Assembly: GCA_035361075.1 (NCBI GenBank)
Contig: DAOSBX010000013.1
Span: forward strand, 16,402 to 80,401
DNA from: Candidatus Hydrogenedens sp.
GTDB lineage: Bacteria; Hydrogenedentota; Hydrogenedentia; Hydrogenedentales; Hydrogenedentaceae
DNA: 64,000 nucleotides
Direction: 5' to 3'
The notes beneath the pieces were generated by a model. It was not told where the DNA came from. It worked only from the letters and a program-made list of their open reading frames with translations, and made no database searches. This document shows positions 35,836 through 43,954 of the stretch, one piece after another; the stretch's first letter is position 1; every line of letters starts with the position of its first letter. Both the position numbers and the translations under genes were made by a program.

Positions 35836-36324
35836 TTATCGTAATCTTTGTAAAGGTTGACCATTATAACAAAGAGTATTCCCGCAAATGTCAGCCGCTA
35901 CTGTTTGTGTTTGACCCATGAAAGAAACAGTCGCCACTATCTTGTTCCCTTGCACCCGCCAATTGCCTGTGATATTCCCTACCATGGGATGTGAAGCGAC
36001 TGCTTGTCCCCCAGGATTTAAACTCACCTGTACCATACCATAAGGCGTAGGAACACTCCACATCGTCCCTGTAAAGTCTGGCGGTCCTTGTGGAATCTGT
36101 GGAACCTGATATTGTACTTGTGGGATGGCTTCTTGTGTCGGTGGGGGAACTAATTTGTTGGGATTTGGCTCCAGATTAGACGCCGTCGTTTGTTGGTTTG
36201 ATTTTGACGTTGTTGGAGCCGAAGGTGTCGAAGTTGGTAAGAATTGATTTTTCAATCCAGCCAGAATTGGAACTCCTATTACCAATACAAGAATTACAAT
36301 AAAAATTATCAAGCCCCGATTCAT
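35836..36324 (-). CDS. Membrane-anchored small domain protein, paralog A
   Basis: 162 residues: an N-terminal transmembrane helix (about 4-24), a Pro/Ser/Gln-rich linker (30-80), and a ~75-residue beta-rich domain starting GTMWSVPTPYGMVQVSLNPGGQAVA and including GNWRVQGNKIVATVSFMGQTQTVAADICGN. The same layout and many identical positions occur in the next gene upstream (36360-36824), so they are tandem duplicates. No known family. AAGGAG precedes the ATG. A lipocalin-like or 'META-like' fold is possible but unproven. Confidence 0.75.
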   Translation of the reverse strand: MNRGLIIFIVILVLVIGVPILAGLKNQFLPTSTPSAPTTSKSNQQTTASNLEPNPNKLVPPPTQEAIPQVQYQVPQIPQGPPDFTGTMWSVPTPYGMVQVSLNPGGQAVASHPMVGNITGNWRVQGNKIVATVSFMGQTQTVAADICGNTLCYNGQPLQRLR

Positions 36325-36359
36325 TACAAAATCTCCTTGTCAATAGCACTGTAATATGT

Positions 36360-36824
36360 TTATTGGGCTCGTTTAATTTCCTTATCCTGAAAATAAATTT
36401 TGTCTCCGTAAATATCACATTCCACTGAGTGTGTTTTCCCTTGGAAATTAATTGATGCGATAAGTTTTCCACCATTGACCTGCCAATTCCCAACTAAATG
36501 GTCTGTACCTAACATTTGTATTGCAAGCGCTCTCAACTCTGGCGGAACCGTCGCAACAGCCTGTCCCCCTGCATTTAGGGTTATGGTGACAGGGGCTGGG
36601 ATTGAAGGGTGTTTTACAATCCACGACGTCCCTACAAGATTCGATTCGTTAAGCAATGGTGGAGCAGGTTTCGGCTTCGTTGTCGGACCAGATGCCTCTT
36701 CTTTAGTATCTGCGGAATTCATCATCATCTGAACCATGATAATATTTTTTATTACCGCTAAAAAGGGAACTCCAATAACAAGAAATAGAATTAGGAAAAA
36801 AATTCCCAATATTTTTTTATTCAC
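36360..36824 (-). CDS. Membrane-anchored small domain protein, paralog B
   Basis: 154 residues with the same plan as its downstream neighbour: a transmembrane helix (about 5-25), a linker, then VGTSWIVKHPSIPAPVTITL, NAGGQAVATVPPE, GNWQVNGGKLIASINFQGKTH, CDIYGDKIYF. GTG start with AAGGAGAAATTTGAA upstream. It is probably the first gene of an operon of two paralogs and the SDR gene (gaps 35 and 25 bp). Function unknown. Confidence 0.75.
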   Translation of the reverse strand: MNKKILGIFFLILFLVIGVPFLAVIKNIIMVQMMMNSADTKEEASGPTTKPKPAPPLLNESNLVGTSWIVKHPSIPAPVTITLNAGGQAVATVPPELRALAIQMLGTDHLVGNWQVNGGKLIASINFQGKTHSVECDIYGDKIYFQDKEIKRAQ

Positions 36825-37026
36825 TTCAAATTTCTCCTTTTATTTCACAATACTAATTTATACATTCTTGATAGATTTCTTAATATTATATACAATAATT
36901 TAATACCAAATATAAAAAAGATAGTTTTAAAATTCAGATGATATTCTTTGCTTACCTTTTATATAATCTAATGTTAATTGTCTAACAATTTTTTGATAAC
37001 TTAACTCTGTCGAGAAAATAATATTC

Positions 37027-37815
37027 ATGAAACATAAACCATTATACAAGCCGAGTTCAAAGTTAAGGGCATTTTTTCGTCTTACATTGCTTTTCTTTGT
37101 CATTGCACCCATATTATTTTCAGTTCGATGCTTAATATATCCTACAGCATTGTTTTCAGAACGTACTGACCGTAAAGTACGCAGATATTTATTGCATACA
37201 TGGTCTGTCATATTCGTAAAACTAACAGGTATTCAAGTAGAAATTAAAGGGACTGTGCCCCGTGTTCCTTGTTTTCTTGTGGCAAATCACATTAGCTATA
37301 TCGACGCATTATTATTGCATTATGCAACCAGATGTATTTTCGTTGCTCGTGGCGATGTTCAACACTGGCCAGTAATTGGTTTTGTTGCTAAAATGCTTTA
37401 CATCATTTTTATTGACCGAACAAACCGACTGGATACCAAAAGAGTTAGTGAAGAGATTAAACATGCACTAAGAATGGGCGATGGGGTTGCAGTTTTTGCA
37501 GAGAGTCGAATTTCTTGTGGAAAAGATGTCCAGACATTTCGGCCAGCTTTACTTAGTGTCCCAGTAGAATTTAATATCCCCGTCTATTATGCAAGTATTA
37601 CTTATGAAAAGATAGAAGGGACACCACCTGTAAGTTATTTTGTTGCATGGTGGCGACCAGAACCTTTTGCATACCATTTATTCCGCTTGTTAGGGTATCG
37701 CGGGTTTAAGGCACGAGTTATCTTTGGAGAAGAACCACTTTTTGGAACAGACCGAAAAGAACTGGCAAATCAACTTTGGCAAAATGTGCGAAAAAACTTT
37801 ACACCTATACAATAG
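37027..37815 (+). CDS. 1-acyl-glycerol-3-phosphate acyltransferase-like protein (PlsC family)
   Basis: 262 residues with an N-terminal hydrophobic segment (about 15-38). The catalytic NH-x4-D motif is N87-H88-...-D93 (ANHISYID). The second motif, normally F-P-E-G-T-R-S, reads VFAESRIS, a change at the Pro/Gly positions that keeps Glu and Arg. PVEFNIPVYYASITYE matches block IV. It should acylate lysophosphatidic acid or another lysolipid at the inner membrane. Ribosome site weak. An M28 peptidase gene follows after 12 bp. Confidence 0.85.
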   Translation: MKHKPLYKPSSKLRAFFRLTLLFFVIAPILFSVRCLIYPTALFSERTDRKVRRYLLHTWSVIFVKLTGIQVEIKGTVPRVPCFLVANHISYIDALLLHYATRCIFVARGDVQHWPVIGFVAKMLYIIFIDRTNRLDTKRVSEEIKHALRMGDGVAVFAESRISCGKDVQTFRPALLSVPVEFNIPVYYASITYEKIEGTPPVSYFVAWWRPEPFAYHLFRLLGYRGFKARVIFGEEPLFGTDRKELANQLWQNVRKNFTPIQ

Positions 37816-37827
37816 GAAAGTAAGGAA

Positions 37828-39126
37828 ATGATAAATAAAATTCTTATATCAGAGGGAGAAAGTCTACAGATTTCTAAAGAAATCATTAAAACAGTCCAGT
37901 ATATTTTAGAAAATATTGGTCCCCGTGAACCTGGCTCTGAAAGTGAGTATAGAACGCAAAAATATCTGGCAGAGGAATTAAGTAACTATGCAAACTCTGT
38001 GGTGATAGAACCATTTACAGTGGCTCCCATGGGACTACTCTTCTTTTTCCCAGTAACAGGCATTCTGGTCTTTTTCTCATCCGCAGTACTTCATCGTTAC
38101 CCTCTTCTCGGACTTTTAGGAATTGTAACATCGTTGATAATTATATGGTTCCAATTTGGGCAGTACCGACAATTATTAGACCCATTTCTCCCTAAGAAAG
38201 AGTCCAACAATGTTTATGCTAAATGGACTCCATCAAATAAAAATATAACTCAAAGGATTATCCTTTGTGGGCATGCAGATAGCGCCTATGAAATGCGATA
38301 CAATCAATGGGGAAAATTATACCTTAAATTAGCAGTTTTATCTATGATATTAAGTATACTCATTCTGCTCTTTTTATCATTATTGTTTTCCTATGAATAT
38401 TTCAAAGGTGAGGAAATTTTATTTATCCCTGAACGTATAAGGGAGTTAAGCATTATATTTGGGATTATTTATGGTATTATTGCTATTTCCTTCATAAGAT
38501 TCTCACGGGTAGTTCCCGGAGCCAATGATAATTTAAGTGGAAGCATTACTGCACTTGAAGTATTAAAATGGTTTTCCAAACATCCATTTGAGATACAGAA
38601 CACAGAAATTGCATGTTTAATCACTGGCAGTGAGGAAGCAGGCTTACGTGGTGCTATGGCTTTCGTCCAGCGTCATAAAGACGAATTACAAAGTATTCCA
38701 ACAGTTGTAGTTACTATTGATACATTGGGAGATTTGGCAGAGTTGGGAATAGTTATTCGAGACCTAAATGGCTTGCTCCACCACCACAGGGGAGCCATAT
38801 CCCTTTTATATCAGGCAGGTTTAGACTGTGGAATCGCCTTAAAACCAGTTTCTATATTCTTAGGTTCCTCTGATGCAACTGCTTTTACCCGTGCTGGTAT
38901 CCCTGCCTCTGGATTGGTTGCTATGGACCCCAGTCCTGCAAAGTATTACCATACTCGGTATGACACTGTTGATGCCATGAGCGAAGAAACATTGTCCGCA
39001 GGCTTAACTGTCTTGATACAAACCATTAAAAATTATGATACTTACGGACTTCCACAGAATGGACCTATTCCAGTTCTCCAGAAAAAACATGCTTTAGAAA
39101 AATCAAAAGAGTTAGCAATCGGTTAA
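37828..39126 (+). CDS. M28-type zinc peptidase with transmembrane insertions
   Basis: 432 residues. Co-catalytic zinc ligands are visible: H149 (LCGHADS), D234 (GANDNLSG), E269-E270 (TGSEEAG), Asp in VTIDTLGD and a C-terminal His in YYHTRYDTVDAM. Between the start and these motifs are hydrophobic pairs (about 69-88 and 92-108), and another pair (about 167-189 and 206-224) interrupts the catalytic domain between the first His and D234. No signal peptide. An aminopeptidase or glutaminyl-cyclase-like activity is possible. It starts 12 bp after the PlsC-like gene, so the two are coupled. Confidence 0.85.
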   Translation: MINKILISEGESLQISKEIIKTVQYILENIGPREPGSESEYRTQKYLAEELSNYANSVVIEPFTVAPMGLLFFFPVTGILVFFSSAVLHRYPLLGLLGIVTSLIIIWFQFGQYRQLLDPFLPKKESNNVYAKWTPSNKNITQRIILCGHADSAYEMRYNQWGKLYLKLAVLSMILSILILLFLSLLFSYEYFKGEEILFIPERIRELSIIFGIIYGIIAISFIRFSRVVPGANDNLSGSITALEVLKWFSKHPFEIQNTEIACLITGSEEAGLRGAMAFVQRHKDELQSIPTVVVTIDTLGDLAELGIVIRDLNGLLHHHRGAISLLYQAGLDCGIALKPVSIFLGSSDATAFTRAGIPASGLVAMDPSPAKYYHTRYDTVDAMSEETLSAGLTVLIQTIKNYDTYGLPQNGPIPVLQKKHALEKSKELAIG

Positions 39127-39214
39127 ACGTTACTCCATAAAATTGCAATTATCTACGCAGAAGGTGGATAATATATCATATTTTCAATTCTTTTGTTAAT
39201 CTCGGCAAGAGGGA

Positions 39215-39243
39215 TTGTTGTTTTTACTAAATTTTAATATAAA
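39215..39243 (+). promoter_or_regulatory. Sigma-70-like promoter for nifJ
   Basis: TTGTTG (39215-39220) and TATAAA (39238-39243), spacer 17 bp, 25 bp before the ATG at 39269. It implies a leader of about 20 nt that still contains the GGAG ribosome site. Confidence 0.5.
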
Positions 39244-39268
39244 TAAAACTGTTTAATGGAGTAAAACA

Positions 39269-42200
39269 ATGAGTAGACCAATGCATACGTTAGATGGTAA
39301 CGAGGCGGTAGCAACCATAGCCTATCAGGTTAACGATGTTGCCGCTATTTATCCTATTACCCCGTCTTCTCCTATGGGCGAGTTTATGGACCAATGGGCA
39401 GCAGAAGGTAGAAAAAATATGTGGGGCAACATCCCACAAGTGGTAGAAATGCAAAGTGAAGCAGGAGCCGCAGGTGCTGTCCACGGTGCCTTACAAGCAG
39501 GTGCCCTTACAACCACATTTACCGCATCACAAGGTTTAATGTTGATGCTACCAAATATGTATAAAATCGCTGGGGAGCTAACACCAACAGTCTTTCATGT
39601 CTCTGCCCGTTCACTTGCTATTCATGCCCTCTCCATTTTCGGCGACCATTCCGATGTTATGGCAGCACGTACTACAGGTTTCGCCCTTTTAGCTTCCGCT
39701 TCTGTGCAGGAGGCTATGGATTTCGCATTAATAGCCCAGTCCGCAACACTAAAATCGAGAGTTCCATTTCTCCACTTTTTTGATGGTTTCCGCACATCCC
39801 ATGAAGTGGTGAAAATTGAGATGCTCACAGACAAAGATATAAAGGCTATGATAGATGAAGAATATGTCCGAGCACATCGTGAGAGAGCATTAAATCCCGA
39901 CAAGCCAGTAATCCGTGGAACTGCACAAAATCCAGATGTATATTTCCAGGGTAGAGAAACCTGCAACCCATATTATTTAGCTTGCCCTGCAATTGTTCAG
40001 GAATATATGGATCGTTTCGCAAAAATTACAGGCAGGCAATATCATCTTTTTGATTATATTGGGGCACCCGATGCAGAACGAATAGTAATCTTGATGGGCT
40101 CCGGTTGTGAAGCAGTAACAGAAACGATTGATTATCTCGTAAACCATGGCGAAAAAGTCGGTGCTATCAAAGTCCGTCTCTACCGTCCATTCGATGCAGA
40201 AGCACTTATCAAAGCAATACCTGCTTCTGTAAAGAAAATAGCGGTATTAGACCGTTGCAAAGAATCCGGTGCCCCGGGCGAACCTCTCTATTTAGATGTT
40301 GTCAATGCAGTTAGCGAGGCATATATGAATGGTGAAATTAAAGCCATTCCCAAAATCGTCGGCGGTAGATATGGGCTATCCTCTAAAGAATTTACCCCAG
40401 CAATGATTAAGGGGGTCTTAGATGAATTATCTAAAGACCAGCCCAAAAATCATTTCACAGTTGGGATTAAGGATGATGTTACAAACACCAGCATTGATTA
40501 TGACCCCAATTTTTCAACAGAAGACCCCAATGTAGTTCGGGCTGTATTTTATGGCTTGGGCTCTGACGGTACCGTAGGTGCGAATAAGAATTCTATCAAA
40601 ATTATTGGTGAAGATACTCCAAATTATGCTCAGGGCTACTTCGTTTACGACTCAAAAAAATCAGGGTCGATGACGGTGTCCCATTTGCGATTCGGACCAA
40701 AAGAAATTCATTCCAATTACCTTATAACACGTGCCAATTTTGTGGCATGTCATCAATTCAGTTTCATTGAAAAATACGACGTATTGAAAGTAGCAGAAAA
40801 TAATGCTATATTCTTATTAAATAGCCCTTATGGACCCGATACTGTATGGGACCACTTACCAAAAATCACCCAAAAACGAATTATTGAAAAGAAAATTAAG
40901 TTTTACGTTATCGATGCTGTGAAAGTTGCCCGCGAAGCTGGCATGGGTGGAAGAATAAATACCATCATGCAAACATGCTTCTTTGCTATCAGCGGAATCT
41001 TACCGCGAGAAGAAGCAATTAAAGCTATCAAAGAATCCATCAAGAAAACGTATGGAAAACGTGGAGAAGCCATTGTCCAGAAGAATTGGCAAGCTGTAGA
41101 CATGACATTAGACCATCTTCATGAAGTGCAGGTCCCTGATAACGTGACCAGCACATTTGATTTGGCTCCACCAGTTCCAGATGAAGCCCCCGAATTTGTT
41201 AAAGACGTGTTAGCAAAAATTATATCAGGAGAAGGAGATGAACTCCCTGTTAGCAAATTACCAGCAGATGGGACATTCCCCACTGGCACAACTAAATGGG
41301 AAAAACGGAATATCGGTCTCGAAATCCCTGTTTGGGACCCCGACGTTTGTATCCAATGTGGAAAATGTGTGATGGTTTGTCCACACGCAGTTATTCGGGC
41401 AAAAATATATGACCCGAAATATTTGGAAAAAGCACCGCCAACCTTCAAGTCTACCGAGCCAAAGTGGAAGGAATATAAACATCTTCGCTATACATTACAA
41501 GTATCTCCAGAAGATTGCACAGGTTGCGGTTTATGTTACGAAGTATGTATTGCAAAAAGCAAGAAAGAAGTGAAAAATCGCGGTGTCACAATGCAACCAC
41601 AAGCACCTCTCCGCGAAGCAGAACGGGAAAACTGGGAGTTCTTTGAAAGTATTCCTTATTTTGATAGGTCGCACGTAAATTTGAATCTGGTTAAAGATAT
41701 CCAATTACTTCAACCCCTATTCGAATTTTCAGGTGCCTGTGCTGGTTGTGGTGAAACACCGTATGTAAAATTAATTTCTCAGTTATTTGGCGACCGTATG
41801 TTAGTTGCCAATGCTACAGGTTGCTCCTCAATTTACGGTGGTAATCTGCCTACAACACCATGGACGACCAATGCGGAAGGAAAAGGTCCTGCATGGTGCA
41901 ACTCATTATTTGAAGATAATGCCGAATTTGGAATGGGAATGCGAGTGGCTATCGATACACAACTGAGTTATGCCCAATATCTCCTAAAACAATTAGAAAC
42001 ACAAATAGGGACAGAGTTCGTTTCCGCCTTATTAACAGCAAACCAGACCACAGAAGAAGGTATTAAAGCACAAAGAGAACGTGTAACTCTGCTCAAACAA
42101 AAACTAAGTGGCTTAGACAATCCATTAGCAAAAGAACTATTGTGTGTCGCAGATGTCTTTGTTAAGAGAAGTGTATGGGTCCTTGGTGGTGATGGTTGGG

Positions 42201-42874
42201 CGTATGACATCGGTTATGGTGGTCTTGACCATGTTATTGCTTCCAATCGTGATATAAACATATTGGTGATGGATACAGAAGTATATTCCAACACAGGTGG
42301 ACAGTGTTCCAAAGCAACACCTCGTGCCGCAGTAGCAAAATTTGCTGCCGGCGGAAAGCCCGCACCCAAAAAGGACCTTGCTCTGATGGCTATGTCCTAC
42401 GGAACTTGCTATGTCGCAAAAGTTGCAATGGGTGCTAATGATGCACAGGCTATAAAAGCCTTCCGTGAAGCAGAAGCCTATCCTGGCCCTTCTTTAATTA
42501 TTGCCTATTGCCATTGCATTGCTCACGGGTATAACCTTATGATGGGCTTAGAACAACAAAAGAAAGCAGTTGCCACAGGACACTGGCAATTAGTGCGATT
42601 TAATCCACTTCTGTTAAACGAAGGGAAAAATCCTCTTCAATTAGACTCAAAAGGTCCTACCATGCCATTACAAGATTATGTTTATAATGAGACCCGCTAC
42701 AAAATGCTGTCATTGAGTAATCCAGAAATGGCAAAGATGCTATTAGATGAAGCTCAAAAAGATGTACGTATCCGTTGGAAATTATATGAATACCTCGCTT
42801 CAATGAGTTGTGAAGAGTTACAAGAAGGTATGAAAAATATCCAAGAATCCGCAGTAGAAAACCAGACTAAATAA
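39269..42874 (+). CDS. nifJ: Pyruvate:ferredoxin (flavodoxin) oxidoreductase, single-chain
   Basis: 1201 residues, the usual length of the homodimeric single-chain enzyme. Domain order: the N-terminal pyruvate-binding domain (YPITPSSPMGE; QGLMLMLPNMYKIAGE), domain II, the CoA-binding gamma region, then a two-cluster ferredoxin domain (CIQCGKCVMVCPH and CTGCGLCYEVC). The C-terminal thiamine-diphosphate domain has CAGCGETPY, ATGCSSIYGG, GDGWAYDIGYGG and VYSNTGGQCSKATP. Oxidises pyruvate to acetyl-CoA and CO2, reducing ferredoxin; oxygen-sensitive, so it supports an anaerobic lifestyle. Clear GGAG site and promoter. The DHOD-like gene follows after 23 bp. Confidence 0.97.
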   Translation: MSRPMHTLDGNEAVATIAYQVNDVAAIYPITPSSPMGEFMDQWAAEGRKNMWGNIPQVVEMQSEAGAAGAVHGALQAGALTTTFTASQGLMLMLPNMYKIAGELTPTVFHVSARSLAIHALSIFGDHSDVMAARTTGFALLASASVQEAMDFALIAQSATLKSRVPFLHFFDGFRTSHEVVKIEMLTDKDIKAMIDEEYVRAHRERALNPDKPVIRGTAQNPDVYFQGRETCNPYYLACPAIVQEYMDRFAKITGRQYHLFDYIGAPDAERIVILMGSGCEAVTETIDYLVNHGEKVGAIKVRLYRPFDAEALIKAIPASVKKIAVLDRCKESGAPGEPLYLDVVNAVSEAYMNGEIKAIPKIVGGRYGLSSKEFTPAMIKGVLDELSKDQPKNHFTVGIKDDVTNTSIDYDPNFSTEDPNVVRAVFYGLGSDGTVGANKNSIKIIGEDTPNYAQGYFVYDSKKSGSMTVSHLRFGPKEIHSNYLITRANFVACHQFSFIEKYDVLKVAENNAIFLLNSPYGPDTVWDHLPKITQKRIIEKKIKFYVIDAVKVAREAGMGGRINTIMQTCFFAISGILPREEAIKAIKESIKKTYGKRGEAIVQKNWQAVDMTLDHLHEVQVPDNVTSTFDLAPPVPDEAPEFVKDVLAKIISGEGDELPVSKLPADGTFPTGTTKWEKRNIGLEIPVWDPDVCIQCGKCVMVCPHAVIRAKIYDPKYLEKAPPTFKSTEPKWKEYKHLRYTLQVSPEDCTGCGLCYEVCIAKSKKEVKNRGVTMQPQAPLREAERENWEFFESIPYFDRSHVNLNLVKDIQLLQPLFEFSGACAGCGETPYVKLISQLFGDRMLVANATGCSSIYGGNLPTTPWTTNAEGKGPAWCNSLFEDNAEFGMGMRVAIDTQLSYAQYLLKQLETQIGTEFVSALLTANQTTEEGIKAQRERVTLLKQKLSGLDNPLAKELLCVADVFVKRSVWVLGGDGWAYDIGYGGLDHVIASNRDINILVMDTEVYSNTGGQCSKATPRAAVAKFAAGGKPAPKKDLALMAMSYGTCYVAKVAMGANDAQAIKAFREAEAYPGPSLIIAYCHCIAHGYNLMMGLEQQKKAVATGHWQLVRFNPLLLNEGKNPLQLDSKGPTMPLQDYVYNETRYKMLSLSNPEMAKMLLDEAQKDVRIRWKLYEYLASMSCEELQEGMKNIQESAVENQTK

Positions 42875-42897
42875 AGGAAAAATAAGGAGTAAAAACC

Positions 42898-43899
42898 ATG
42901 GCAGATTTAACAACGAATTATCTCGGAATTAAATTGAAAAACCCTCTCGTTGTGTCACCGTCTCCTTTGTGTGACAACATTGATAACATAAAACGGATGG
43001 AAGACAGAGGTGCCTCCGCAATCGTTTTACATTCATTGTTTGAAGAACAAATTACCTTATTAAGCCATGAATTGGATAGTAACCTTTCCTACGGCACTGA
43101 GAGTTTTGCCGAAGCCATTACCTATTTCCCCGATGTCGGCGATTTTAGGATGGGTCCCGATGCCTATTTAGAACATATACAAAAGGCAAAACAAGCTGTT
43201 TCCATTCCAATCATGGGTAGCTTAAACGGAGTATCTAAAGGTGGTTGGGTCGAATACGCCAAAAAAATTCAAGATGCAGGTGCCGATGCCCTTGAACTTA
43301 ATATTTACTTTATTCCAACGGACCCCAACATGACAAGTGATTACGTCTCCAATATGTATGTAGACTTGGTTAAAGAAATTAGAAAAGAAGTTACCATCCC
43401 ATTAGCAGTAAAAATAGGTCCTTATTTCAGTTCTTTGCCCAATGTTGCCAAAAGGCTTGCGGAAGCTGGTGCAAACGCTCTGGTCTTCTTTAATCGCTTT
43501 TATCAGCCCGATTTCGATCTGGACAATCTGGAAGTAGTACCACATATTAACTTAAGCACTTCCAACACTTTATTACTTCGTTTGCGTTGGGTTGCTATCC
43601 TGTACGGTAGAATTCCTATTGACTTCGCTATTACTGGCGGTGTTCATACTGCAGAAGACGTCATAAAGTCCATGATGGCGGGTGCCAAAGTAGCCATGAT
43701 GACTTCCGCTCTTCTTAAATATGGCATCCCTCATTTGACAACGGTGCTGAAAAAATTGGAGCAGTGGTTAAACGAACACGAGTATGACTCCATCGAGATA
43801 ATGCAGGGGAGCATGAGTCAAAAGTCCGTCACCGAACCTACTGCATTTGAACGAGCAAATTATATGCACGCACTTACTCGATATACCGCTGGTAGTTAA
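42898..43899 (+). CDS. Dihydroorotate-dehydrogenase-like flavoprotein next to nifJ
   Basis: 333 residues, TIM barrel with FMN-type features: TNYLGIKLKNPLVVSPSP at the start, GSLNGVSKGGW, a LELNIYF strand, AVKIGPYFSSL, and FAITGGVHTAEDVIKSMMAGA at the phosphate site. It resembles the DHOD-like proteins that often sit beside pyruvate:ferredoxin oxidoreductase genes in anaerobes; the usual catalytic Cys/Ser region after the LN-x-Y strand differs, so orotate formation is doubtful. Strong AAGGAG site. Probably co-transcribed with nifJ. Confidence 0.88.
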   Translation: MADLTTNYLGIKLKNPLVVSPSPLCDNIDNIKRMEDRGASAIVLHSLFEEQITLLSHELDSNLSYGTESFAEAITYFPDVGDFRMGPDAYLEHIQKAKQAVSIPIMGSLNGVSKGGWVEYAKKIQDAGADALELNIYFIPTDPNMTSDYVSNMYVDLVKEIRKEVTIPLAVKIGPYFSSLPNVAKRLAEAGANALVFFNRFYQPDFDLDNLEVVPHINLSTSNTLLLRLRWVAILYGRIPIDFAITGGVHTAEDVIKSMMAGAKVAMMTSALLKYGIPHLTTVLKKLEQWLNEHEYDSIEIMQGSMSQKSVTEPTAFERANYMHALTRYTAGS

Positions 43900-43954
43900 T
43901 TAAGTATAATCTGTTTTAATAGCATTCTTTTAATCGTTAATAATTTGTCATAAA

